From: Candidatus Didemnitutus mandela
GTDB taxonomy: Bacteria > Verrucomicrobiota > Verrucomicrobiia > Opitutales > Opitutaceae
NCBI GenBank assembly: GCA_002591725.1
Contig: NJAL01000006.1
Location: forward strand, 144,057-208,056
Direction of reading: 5' to 3'
DNA: 64,000 nt
The notes under the pieces are model-generated. The model made no database searches. It was not told the origin of the DNA and was given only the letters and a program-made list of their open reading frames with translations. The position numbers and the translations under genes were made by a program. Positions 40,166 to 48,935 of this stretch are shown piece after piece. How positions within the stretch are numbered: the first letter of the stretch is position 1; each line of letters begins with the position of its first letter.

Positions 40166-40738
40166 ATGAAGAAACTTCCGCGACTCCTCGGTCTTGTTGT
40201 CACCGCCAGCGCGATCCTGCTCACGGCGTGCTCAAAAAAACCAACCCGCCCAGCGGTCGAGGCCTTGCAGATGGGCCCCGGCACGGTCGACCCGAATGCG
40301 TTGATCGTACCGGCCAGCGACATCGCGTTTGGTACCGGTACCGGTACCGGGCTGGACGTACGTAGCTACGCGAACTCATTTGTCGAAAATCAGAGTGTGC
40401 TGGAGCCGATTTACTTTGATTTTAACCGCACTACGATAAAAACCATCGAGCGCACCAAGGTCAAAGCTGCTGCAAAATGGCTTCAGCATAACCCGGGCAA
40501 GAGGCTCGTCCTCATCGGTCGTTGCGACTGGCGCGGCACGGCGGAATACAACCTCGGCCTGGGTGATCGCCGTGCCAATGCCGTTAAAACTTCCCTCCTC
40601 TCGATCGCCCCCGATCTGACTCGCATTGAAACTCTATCCAAAGGTTCGACCGAAGCCAAGAAAGGCGGCAGCAAGGCCAGTTGGGCCAAGGATCGCCGCG
40701 TCGACTTTGTCGAACTTAAATACAAATCCCCAAGATGA
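40166..40738 (+). CDS. pal: peptidoglycan-associated lipoprotein (OmpA family)
   Basis: Pal is an outer-membrane lipoprotein that grips peptidoglycan and works with the Tol motor during division. The 190-residue product has a lipoprotein signal (MKKLPRLLGLVVTASAILLT then AC, lipobox LTAC with Cys22), a linker holding a GTGTGTG run, and an OmpA-like domain with EPIYFDFNRTTIKTIERTKV, LVLIGRCDWRGTAEYNLGLG then DRRANAVKTSLL, and a C-terminal WAKDRRVDFVEL. The canonical form is GHTDxxGTxxYNxxLGxRRA; here the His is Arg and Thr is Cys (GRCDWRGT), a variant common in non-proteobacterial Pal. The run is coded by a GGTACC repeat. No tol gene is adjacent. Confidence 0.9.
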   Translation: MKKLPRLLGLVVTASAILLTACSKKPTRPAVEALQMGPGTVDPNALIVPASDIAFGTGTGTGLDVRSYANSFVENQSVLEPIYFDFNRTTIKTIERTKVKAAAKWLQHNPGKRLVLIGRCDWRGTAEYNLGLGDRRANAVKTSLLSIAPDLTRIETLSKGSTEAKKGGSKASWAKDRRVDFVELKYKSPR

Positions 40739-40744
40739 CTTTAA

Positions 40745-40785
40745 AACGAAGGCCCGCGGAATTTTCTGCAGCCTTTTTAGGGTAT
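40745..40785. terminator. possible bidirectional terminator between pal and the M20 gene
   Basis: AAAACGAAGGC and GCCTTTTTAG flank a 17-base loop in the 63-base gap between two convergent genes. The stem is only about five pairs, so this is tentative. Confidence 0.3.
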
Positions 40786-40801
40786 TGGGATTCGGGCGGA
40801 G

Positions 40802-42181
40802 CTATTTTGGGCTAGTAGCTGCGAGCGATGCGAGTACACGCTCGCTCGTCTCGATGCCTTTCCGCATCACATCCAAATCGAAATTCTCGTTAGGAGCATG
40901 CAGATTCGAATCGGGCAGGAAAAGACCCATCATAACTGCATCAAGTCCGAGCAATTCCTTTAGGTCGCTGAGCAATCCCACGCTGCCACCTTCGCGCAAA
41001 TAGAGAAGAGGTTTTCCCCAGATTTCCGCCGCCTCTTTTTCGAGAGCGCGAAAGCAATTCGCCAACGCAAGAGGCTGGTTTTTCGGAGTGTTCGAGCGAC
41101 CCGGCGGAATCACCACGTAAGGCGCCGTGTAATGCTGTTCGGTAATCTTCAGCGTCACGCCTTTTGGGCAGCGTTCACGCAGCACAGCAAAGACCATCTC
41201 TTTTACGTTATCGGGCTCCTGAATGGGCACCAAACGACAGGTGATTTTTGCGCTAGCCTGGCTTGGAATAACCGTTTTTGCCCCTTCACCCTGGTAGCCG
41301 CCGGAAAAACCATTAAATTCGAGCGTCGGCAAAAAGCGGACCGCCTCAAACGGAGTGTAACCGGGCGGCATGTGAAAGGCTTTGATGCCAAGGAACTCCC
41401 CGTATTTTTTTTCGTCGAGCCCAGCGTCTTTCAATTGATCACGTTCCCACGGTTCCGGTTCCATCACTTTGTCGTAGAATCCGGGAATATTCACCCGCCC
41501 ATCAGACGCGTGCAGCGAAGCGGAGAGCTCCACCAGTGCCTGTAGGGGATTCATCAGCGCGCCACCGTGGATACCGGAATGTAGGTCGCTTTTCGGACCG
41601 GTGAGTTCGATTTCAAAAGCAATCATTCCGCGCAAGCCGACTGTCACCACCATCTGATCGGGCGCCAGAATGCCGTTGTCAGACATGTAGATTAGGTCGC
41701 CCGCAAGCCGATGTTTGTTCTCCTTAAGGAAGTATTTGAAGTTTTTACTTCCGATCTCCTCCTCGCCTTCTACGACAAATGTGATGCGCAACTGCAGCTG
41801 GGGATCTTTTTCGAGTAACCGTGCGACCGCCGTGATGTGCACCATCAACGGCCCCTTATTGTCCGCCGTGCCACGACCAAAGATCAAGTTACCCAGCACG
41901 ATAGGCTCAAACGGCGGAGTCTGCCACGACTTCAAAGGATCCGGTGGTTGCACGTCGTAGTGGCCGTAGATGATAACGTGCGGCCAACTCGGATCGACAC
42001 CCCGTTTGGCCACGATAACCGGATGCAATGCAGTCGGCACCACATCTACCACGAAACCAAGGTTGGTGAACAAGCCACGGAGGAATTCCTGTGCACCAAT
42101 CATGCCGTCCTTGAATTTCGAATCCGCCGACACGCTCGGATGCCGAACATATTCTTTGAGTTTTTCAATGGGATCAAACAT
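40802..42181 (-). CDS. M20 family metallo-dipeptidase
   Basis: M20 peptidases split dipeptides or acylated amino acids with two zinc ions in the cytoplasm. The 459-residue protein has all metal ligands: His and Asp in IIYGHYDVQPPD, the bridging Asp in GRGTADNKGPLM, the catalytic Glu pair in VVEGEEEIGS, Asp in YMSDNGI, and a C-terminal His in DSNLHAPNENFD. The lid/dimer domain contains HSGIHGGALMNPL. Its similarity is to the CNDP-type dipeptidases rather than DapE or ArgE, from the HYDVQPPDPLxxWxTPPFEP stretch. It lies 92 bases after purH on the same strand and may be cotranscribed. A peptide-salvage role would suit a symbiont that imports nitrogen. Confidence 0.9.
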   Translation of the reverse strand: MFDPIEKLKEYVRHPSVSADSKFKDGMIGAQEFLRGLFTNLGFVVDVVPTALHPVIVAKRGVDPSWPHVIIYGHYDVQPPDPLKSWQTPPFEPIVLGNLIFGRGTADNKGPLMVHITAVARLLEKDPQLQLRITFVVEGEEEIGSKNFKYFLKENKHRLAGDLIYMSDNGILAPDQMVVTVGLRGMIAFEIELTGPKSDLHSGIHGGALMNPLQALVELSASLHASDGRVNIPGFYDKVMEPEPWERDQLKDAGLDEKKYGEFLGIKAFHMPPGYTPFEAVRFLPTLEFNGFSGGYQGEGAKTVIPSQASAKITCRLVPIQEPDNVKEMVFAVLRERCPKGVTLKITEQHYTAPYVVIPPGRSNTPKNQPLALANCFRALEKEAAEIWGKPLLYLREGGSVGLLSDLKELLGLDAVMMGLFLPDSNLHAPNENFDLDVMRKGIETSERVLASLAATSPK

Positions 42182-42273
42182 GCCATCGAGCTTGCCGTAC
42201 TTTTCTAATGAGGGCTAGCCCGAAAACTTCCTGCGATGGCGATGGAGCGCTGCGCATTACCGCCACATGTATT

Positions 42274-43821
42274 TCAGTGTTTGAAGTGCCGAATGCCAGT
42301 AAAAACCATCGCTATTCCGCACTCGTCGGCCACGCAAATCGCTCCCTCGTCGAAAAGCGCTCCACCAGGCTGGATCACAGCAGTCGCACCCGCATCCGCG
42401 GCCGCCAGTAAACCATCGGCAAAGGGAAAGAACGCTTCGCTCGCCACGATGGAGCCCTTTAAGTCAAGTTTCGCCTCACCCGCTTTCCAGACAGCGATAC
42501 GCGAGCTGTCCACGCGCGCCATCTGACCGGCGCCAATCCCCAGAGTCTGCTCACCACGACAATACACGATAGCGTTCGACTTGACATGCTTGCAGACCTT
42601 CCAGCCGAACAACATCGCGGCCCATTCGTCGGCTGTCGGCTGGCGCTTTGTCACCACGCGAAATTCACGCACATTACCCAGCGTGCGGTCACCATCCTGC
42701 ACAAGCACGCCACCCAGCACCGAACGCACCTCATGCAGCGTATCAGTACTAATGCGGTCTTGGGGAACCATCAGGCGCAAGTTTTTCTTTTTCCCGAAGA
42801 TTGCTAGCGCTTCGTCGCTAAAACGCGGTGCGATGACAACCTCGGTGAAGATTTCCTTGATCTGTTCGGCGAGACCCTGGCCGAGCGTCTGGTTTACAAC
42901 GACAATCCCGCCAAAAGACGCCCGTCGGTCGGTCGCACAGGCTTTGTACCACGCCTCGATTAGCGAATTCGCGCTCGCCACGCCACACGTGTTCGTATGC
43001 TTGAGAATCGCAACGGTCGGCCGCTCGAATTCCCTGATGAGATAAGTCGCCGACGTGATGTCTAAAATGTTGTTATAGGAGAGCTCCTTCCCCTGAAGCT
43101 GACAAAAGTGTTCGTGAAATGTCCCATAGAGCGCTGCTTTCTGGTGTGGATTTTCGCCATAGCGAAGACTCTGCGCTTTCTTGAGCGAAAGAGAAAAAGT
43201 TTCCGGAAAGCCACTAAACATATCGAAGTTAGGTTCTTGACGTTGCGCTCCTAGATAACGCGCAATAGCCGCATCATAACTCGCCGTACGTTGAAAAGCT
43301 TTCAGCGCAAGCTTTCGCCGCAGCGAATGTAATTCGCTTTCGTTCGCCAGCGCGCCCAGTACGTCATAATAGTCGGCGAAATCGCACACCACAGTCACAC
43401 TCTTGTGGTTTTTCGCGGCACTGCGCAACATTGATGGACCGCCAATATCAATGTTTTCGATCAACTCTTCAAACTCGATGTCTGGCTTAGCTACCGTCTG
43501 TTCGAAGGGGTAAAGGTTTACAACCACCAGCTCGATCAAATCGATGTTATTCGCCTTGGCTTGGAGCAAGTGCTCCCCTTTGTCACGGCGGCACAACAAC
43601 CCTCCGTGGATTTTCGGATGGAGCGTTTTCACGCGTCCCTCCATAATTTCCGGAAAACCAGTATACATGCCTACTTCGTTGACAGGCAATCCGCTTTCTG
43701 CGAGCAGCTTCGCCGTGCCTCCCGTCGAGAGCAAAGTAAAACGGTGCTGTTCTACCAGAGCCCGGGCGAAATCTGCCAGACCACGTTTATCACTAACAGA
43801 GAGAAGCGCTAGCCTTGGCAT
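42274..43821 (-). CDS. purH: bifunctional AICAR transformylase/IMP cyclohydrolase
   Basis: PurH performs the last two steps of IMP synthesis: formyl transfer to AICAR and ring closure. The 515-residue protein has the N-terminal MGS-like cyclohydrolase domain (ALLSVSDKRGLADFARAL, STGGTAKLLAESGLPVNEV, GRVKTLHPKIHGGLLCRRD, NIDIGGPSMLRSAAKNH) and the AICAR transformylase domain (SLRYGENPHQKAALYG, ILKHTNTCGVA with the catalytic Lys-His, SFGGIVVVN, VKSNAIVYC, GAGQMARVDS, ASEAFFPFADGL and a final GMAMVFTGIRHFKH-like end, here GIAMVFTGIRHFKH). Length is typical (510-530). Together with pyrE it shows that nucleotide synthesis is kept. Confidence 0.97.
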   Translation of the reverse strand: MPRLALLSVSDKRGLADFARALVEQHRFTLLSTGGTAKLLAESGLPVNEVGMYTGFPEIMEGRVKTLHPKIHGGLLCRRDKGEHLLQAKANNIDLIELVVVNLYPFEQTVAKPDIEFEELIENIDIGGPSMLRSAAKNHKSVTVVCDFADYYDVLGALANESELHSLRRKLALKAFQRTASYDAAIARYLGAQRQEPNFDMFSGFPETFSLSLKKAQSLRYGENPHQKAALYGTFHEHFCQLQGKELSYNNILDITSATYLIREFERPTVAILKHTNTCGVASANSLIEAWYKACATDRRASFGGIVVVNQTLGQGLAEQIKEIFTEVVIAPRFSDEALAIFGKKKNLRLMVPQDRISTDTLHEVRSVLGGVLVQDGDRTLGNVREFRVVTKRQPTADEWAAMLFGWKVCKHVKSNAIVYCRGEQTLGIGAGQMARVDSSRIAVWKAGEAKLDLKGSIVASEAFFPFADGLLAAADAGATAVIQPGGALFDEGAICVADECGIAMVFTGIRHFKH

Positions 43822-44320
43822 GCCAATTTTTTCCAGGGCGATCCGAAGTAACGCAAGTCTGGATTCTATCGCACCAGTTTTTGTTGCAGAAAAGATTTTT
43901 CTGTCATCGTCCCCTTCAGCATCCGAACTGATCGAAATCCCAAAACTGAAGGTTATTTTCGACAGACTGGTGTGTCGTCAGATCCACAAATTGTCCCAAA
44001 AGCATCTCACGCCTTCATCTATCACCTTACGATTTCTAACTATTCCGATCTCGCCGTGACTCTTCTCAATTGCAAATGGGTGGCCAGCCACAGGAACGGT
44101 TCTTAACTCGTCATCGAGGGCGATAAAATTGTTGGAGAAATACCGTATTTTCCTCTCGGAATTTTTATTATAATATCTATAATTCACCATTATATGCATG
44201 CAAAAACGCGGACCATGCCCGCAGAATCTTTCATAGAATCGACGAATTCGGCCGCCATATCTTGGTTCGAATTCCAGAGTTTGACATACTTGACATACGC
44301 ATCTCGCAGCAAACGCTTCC
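43822..44320. other. intergenic region, no gene recognised
   Basis: This 500-base gap lies between divergent purH and the beta-CASP nuclease gene. Composition is AT-richer in 44100-44220. I see no RNA gene; a TTCGAAT near 44264 resembles a tRNA T-loop but the arms do not pair. Confidence 0.4.
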
Positions 44321-45679
44321 ATGCAGCTCACTGATCTCAACTACGAAGGCGGTATTGGCGCAAATTCCATTTACTGCCGGCTCGGCGATTTTTGCTTCGT
44401 TATCGACAGCGGGCTCCACCCCAAGCGTGTCGGCCAACTTGCTGCTCCCAACTTTCGCCCGCTGGAAGGTGTCAAGCTCGATCTGGTCATCATCACGCAC
44501 TGCCATCTCGACCACATCGGCTCGCTCCCCCTCCTTTTGAGGGCCCAACCAGGCGTTCCGGTCGTGATGACTCAACCAAGCCGCATGCTGATCGAACGCA
44601 TGCTGCACAACTCGGTCAACGTCATGCAACGCGAGCGGAAAGACAAGGGCATCCCCGACTATCCTCTTTATACGCACAGGGAAGTCGATCGCTGTGTTCC
44701 ACAACTACAAGACCAAGCGCTCAGTCAGCCAAAAAAACTAACCAGCGTGCGCGATGAAGTCGAACTTATTTTGCATCCAGCCGGCCACATTCCCGGTGCC
44801 GCCGGCGTCGAAATCAAACACCAGGATCGCCGCATCTTTTTCACCGGAGACGTGCTCTTCGAAAATCAGCGCATCCTCGACCAAGCGAGATTTCCCGTTG
44901 GCCCGTTTGATACCCTTATCATGGAAAACACACACGGTGCTTCCCCCAAGATTACCGACCGTTCCCGCTCGCAGGAAATGATCCGGCTGGTAGAAACGAT
45001 CAACGCCACTATCCGCCGCGGTGGTTCCGTCTTGATTCCGGTTTTTGCCCTTGGCCGGATGCAGGAAGTTCTCACAATTTTGCACGACGCGAAAAAACTT
45101 AACCGCCTTGTCGACGCCCCGGTCTTCGCTTCTGGCCTCGGCATAGATATTTGCGACTACTTCGACAACATCGCCCGCAAGACCGGCCTCGTGAACTTCG
45201 CCCGCACCATTTTGAAGGACCTGAAAGTCTGCAAACCGCCGCGCGAGCTTCTCGCCAACAAAGAGCCGAGCAAAAAAGGCATTTACGTCGTAAGTTCCGG
45301 TATGGTCGTCGAAAACACAGCCTCCTATTTTCTTTCCGCTTCCCTGGCGGGAAACACAAAAAACTCTCTCTGTTTTGTCGGCTACTGCGATCCCGATACA
45401 CCCGGCGGCATGGTGTTAGCAGCGCAACACAACAAGGAACTGTTTTTCGCCGCTGCACATTTTAAAACTAATCTACGCGCCCAGGTAGAGCGCTTCGAAT
45501 TTTCAGGCCACGCCGATCGCGATACCCTCCTCGACTACGCTGTGGCCGCACAACCGCGCTCGATTGTGCTTACGCACGGCGAGCCACCGGCACGGGCCTG
45601 GTTTGCCGCACAGTTCGCAGAAAAATTGCCGCACGCCAAGGTGCTCGATCCCGTCCCGCTGCAAAGCTACGAAGTCTAA
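44321..45679 (+). CDS. beta-CASP metallo-beta-lactamase ribonuclease (CPSF/YsH1-like)
   Basis: Proteins of this group are metal-dependent RNases related to eukaryotic CPSF-73 and bacterial RNA-processing exonucleases. The 452-residue product has the metal motif ITHCHLDHIG (HxHxDH), a second ligand in LHPAGHIPGAAG, the Asp in FFTGDVLFENQRIL, and a third His in FSGHADRDTLLDYA. The beta-CASP insert follows GGSVLIPVFALGRMQEVL, with YVVSSGMVVE (motif B-like). The final VLTHGEP is motif C. The start at 44321 gives the family MQLTDLNYEGGIGANSIY. It converges with the inositol-phosphatase gene 12 bases later. Exact substrate is unknown. Confidence 0.9.
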   Translation: MQLTDLNYEGGIGANSIYCRLGDFCFVIDSGLHPKRVGQLAAPNFRPLEGVKLDLVIITHCHLDHIGSLPLLLRAQPGVPVVMTQPSRMLIERMLHNSVNVMQRERKDKGIPDYPLYTHREVDRCVPQLQDQALSQPKKLTSVRDEVELILHPAGHIPGAAGVEIKHQDRRIFFTGDVLFENQRILDQARFPVGPFDTLIMENTHGASPKITDRSRSQEMIRLVETINATIRRGGSVLIPVFALGRMQEVLTILHDAKKLNRLVDAPVFASGLGIDICDYFDNIARKTGLVNFARTILKDLKVCKPPRELLANKEPSKKGIYVVSSGMVVENTASYFLSASLAGNTKNSLCFVGYCDPDTPGGMVLAAQHNKELFFAAAHFKTNLRAQVERFEFSGHADRDTLLDYAVAAQPRSIVLTHGEPPARAWFAAQFAEKLPHAKVLDPVPLQSYEV

Positions 45680-45691
45680 GGAAGCGGGTAT

Positions 45692-46504
45692 TCAGCACTG
45701 CACGACTTCGCGCAGACGATGCACCATAGCAGGGTTGCCGCAAACATACTGGACCAGTGGTGCGTACAGCGTAAATTCCTTCAGTGGAAACGGAGAAGGT
45801 GAGAGATAAAAAACCTCAGCACCTGCTTCCTCGGCAAGTGCCGCGGCTGCAGCCATATCCCATATTTTGTTGTTGTATTCGACAACACCGTCCAGAAGCC
45901 CGATCGCTGCATAGGCAAGATGCAGGGTGCTGCTGCCCAGCCCGCGGACCTTAAACGACTCGATAATCCGTTTACCATCCTCGGCGCGGTTCTTCTGCAC
46001 AGGAGAGTGAAAGCCCACCAAGCTCACATCGTTCGGCGGCCCCGCATTTACTTTCACCTGGCGCTCCCCATCCCAGACGCCGCGTCCAACGCCGCCGTGA
46101 ATCAAAACTTTACGCGCCATGTCGTAGATAACTCCGTAAACCGGGAAACCGTGCTCGAGCAAAGCAAGGGAAATAGCACAGTAGATTATTCCGCTCGCAT
46201 AATTATTAGTGCCATCGATTGGATCCAGCACCCAGCAAAAGCGCGAAATAACCGGAATCGTAGTATCCAATGGCACCAGCTCCTCGCTGAAAAATTGATC
46301 CTCTGGGGAAAAACTGGCGACCAACGCTTGGATTATGTTCTGAGAAATCTCGATATCCACCGGTGTCACGAGGGTGCCGTCGTGCTTGATCTCGCTTCGT
46401 GCCCGCCCAAATTCCCGGTGAAGCAGCGACGTCTCAGCCAAAACGGCGTTTTTCGCCGCTTCAATTCGCCTTTCGATTGCTAAGTTATCTCCAACCTTGG
46501 TCAT
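45692..46504 (-). CDS. inositol monophosphatase family protein
   Basis: The family removes phosphate from inositol monophosphate, PAP or sugar phosphates with Mg ions. The 270-residue product has the first metal site Glu in FFSEELVP (family: GEExG), the main signature WVLDPIDGTNNYASG, and the C-terminal NKIWDMAAAAALAEEAGAEV (family: WDxAAGxxLVxEAGG). Length matches SuhB/CysQ proteins. The GG of the last motif is GA here. In Opitutales and relatives such genes are often annotated only at family level; I do not assign SuhB or CysQ. Confidence 0.88.
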   Translation of the reverse strand: MTKVGDNLAIERRIEAAKNAVLAETSLLHREFGRARSEIKHDGTLVTPVDIEISQNIIQALVASFSPEDQFFSEELVPLDTTIPVISRFCWVLDPIDGTNNYASGIIYCAISLALLEHGFPVYGVIYDMARKVLIHGGVGRGVWDGERQVKVNAGPPNDVSLVGFHSPVQKNRAEDGKRIIESFKVRGLGSSTLHLAYAAIGLLDGVVEYNNKIWDMAAAAALAEEAGAEVFYLSPSPFPLKEFTLYAPLVQYVCGNPAMVHRLREVVQC

Positions 46505-47799
46505 TAAACAATTCTTCGCAACAAGTTACCGATTTGCAAATAAAAATTCCGGCACAGCGGGCCTGCCTCACTTGTAATCGTAGAGTTTTGGGTCCCTACC
46601 AGCGCCGCTCTCCGAGCTGCCCAACGTATCCCCAATCTGATCTTCCAAAGTCCCCGGACAGGTCCACTCCTCCAGATTTCGTACCCTTTTCCCCATCGGT
46701 TCCGTCGAACTTTTTACCGCTCAACTCGGCCATACCGCCGCATCAAGCGAGCCATCACCCGCAAGCCGTTTTCGTTAGCTTGGCCCCCTTTTTCCACCAC
46801 GATCATCGCCGCGTCCATTCGCGCCGACTTCCGCGAAAATCTCCTCTGTCCCTCTTTAAAACGCGACTGTCTCTTTATGGTTGCTACCAATTGTAAAGCT
46901 GCTCAGTAGCTTTTGCATACCCGCCTACAGGTTATCGGGATAACTCAGAATAATTTTCACTGTGCAAGCAGGCTTGGCATAAAACGAATAGGTCTTGTTC
47001 GTGTCCAGAGAATAGAGCTAATTAGATCGGCATATCTCGTTGAGCAATCCTTCGTTCGGTAAAGACAAGCGACCCATGCCATTTGCGACTACTGTGTCCT
47101 TTTCCCCTATATGCCTTATTATTTTGCGGGAACTCGTAGGAAGGCTATGATGCTTCGGAAAACACTCGGCGGCCCATGGCTACGTCAGCGTGCACGCGCA
47201 GCATCACGGCAGCAATCGGCCTCCCACAACCTCTCGCCAGTCGATAATTTACAGCAATCTGCCAGCAATTCAAAGACCGCCACAATCGCCCCCCCACTGA
47301 TATATTACATATATTACATTACTTCGCAATCGACCGGCTGACAGGGCCCGATTCGGCAGCATTGTTTTCGTTCCACCGGTCGACTCCATCTCCAGGTTAA
47401 ACAATAATGCCTGTTATAGCGATACACAAGTGAAAGCCGCCTTTATGTCATTGCAATTCCAGTTTTTCACATAACGCTCGCGGAGGGAAGACGAAAGTCC
47501 CGGTGGCCCAGGAAGCACTGGCCAGGAAACCAAGCTTGTCGGTCACACAGCAGCCACCCAGTGTCTCCTCTCGTTTCAACTCAGCCGGCGCGCCCTCTAG
47601 CTTACTGGCATCGCAAGCGACTGACCAAGCACTCAAGAACCTGGTGTCAAAAGCGTCCAATGGCACTTTAGGACGCTTTGTTAAAAAACGATCTCCAAAG
47701 AAAAACCTGGCTTGAAGGGGGCAGTTTTGTCCAAGACACTCGGCTCCGTGGCACTTTTGCAGAGAAAAACCTCTCCTCCGCTGCCAGCTAGTCGTATCC
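46505..47799. other. decayed tract, nothing identified
   Basis: No intact gene and no family match. Readings of 70-165 residues occur on both strands but look like chance frames in decayed GC-rich DNA. A short A+T-only step (TATATTACATATATTACATTAC) is at 47302. Confidence 0.35.
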
Positions 47800-48935
47800 G
47801 CCAAGCTGATACCTCGTCGCCACCGCCTGTATTCAATCGACCGAGGACGGCCGCCAGCCTTCTATTATTTTCGTCGACTTACTCAAACATCTGTAACTAT
47901 TCGAGCAGGTTCTCGATATTCGTAAACCGGACACTAATTAGCCGCAGCGGTCGCCGCTTTGTCCAAACCGTGTGCAACAACGGCACGACAAGCGGATAAA
48001 ACGGCATTTCTAGGGTACTGGCTTCTGTGAAGCTTTTTCAAGAAGACACGTCCTCCATACCGGGGTAGAGCCACCTTGCTTGGCGGCTATTGTCCGCACC
48101 CGTTTTCCGTCCGCGCACACGACGGGCATTGGTTCGTTGATCATGCACTTTACGATAAGCTCGATTTTTACGAAATCACCGATATTCTTACCGAGAGTAT
48201 TTCTGCCGGAAATACGATTTCGCGTACTCCCGCTTCGTCTCGACCCTCACCCAGCGCCATCGCGAAGACGCTGCGCCAGCCGTCGCCAAAACTTTCTTCC
48301 AGTTTCCTTTCGCTGCACAAAAACAAGTTGCACACTCGTTCGATGCCAAGCCCACAGAAGCGCGGTTTGGCCTTCGCCCCCGATACCCGACAACACCCCG
48401 ATAGGTAATTCCTAGAGAAACACGCCCTCTTCTCCAGCCGGAACGACGGTGAGTCCTCGCAGCTTGCAGGCTTTGCTCGCAATCGCCGCGACAATTTTGT
48501 TAGTAGTAATTGCAAAGGAGATCGTGATTTGCGTCTCACTTCAGATTCGCTGCTGAAGACCGCGCACGCAGCCAGTAACTTTCTCCAGCGCTTTCAACGA
48601 CAGAACGTAACACCGAGATACTCCTAGTCAATTGAGTGGCGCTGCACAATCGGAGTCAGCGTTTCACAAACATCGAACATCCGTCGCAAAAACTCACCGT
48701 AAGAAACAAGGTCGCTTCGCAGCAAAATCAGTTCGGGACAGATCTGCAGCTTTCTTGGCCAGCATCGACGTGTAAACGCCACACGCCGGCGCTTCGTAGC
48801 TCGCCGAGGCAATGATGCTGCGCTCAGATTCCCCACCGTCACCAACTTACCACGCAGCGAGGGACCAAGCAGCTGATCTATCGATACGGGAAATGTGTCG
48901 ACATCAAAATGGATAATGGTGGGCAGGGTTAACTC
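47800..48935 (-). pseudogene. dinB: DNA polymerase IV (Y family) remnant
   Basis: DinB is a translesion polymerase. The minus strand reads IIHFDVDTFPVSIDQLLGPS then LRGKLVTVG (family: IIHxDxDAFFxSVExxxxPxLRGKPVxVG), with Phe-Phe changed, so the first catalytic Asp pair is readable but displaced. Then CPELILLRSDLVSYGEFLRR followed by MFDVCETLTPIVQRHSID matches the palm up to the last catalytic SxDE, and another frame gives PIGVLSGIGGEGQTALL (thumb HhH, family: xIxVLxGIGxxxxxxL). After stops, the little-finger domain is seen as SRQETFG-like SGRNTLGKNIGDFVK, DGKRVR, and near the end WTKRRPLRLISVRFTNIEN. At least five frame breaks. It is dead. Confidence 0.75.

Noticed and set aside
44223..44290. 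TTCGAAT motif resembling a tRNA T-loop
   Set aside because: The flanking bases do not form a T stem and no anticodon or acceptor arm can be drawn.
46399..46896. 165-residue open frame after the inositol-phosphatase gene
   Set aside because: Its first third is antisense to the phosphatase gene and the rest is Pro/Ser/Arg-rich without structure, typical of a chance frame in GC-rich DNA.
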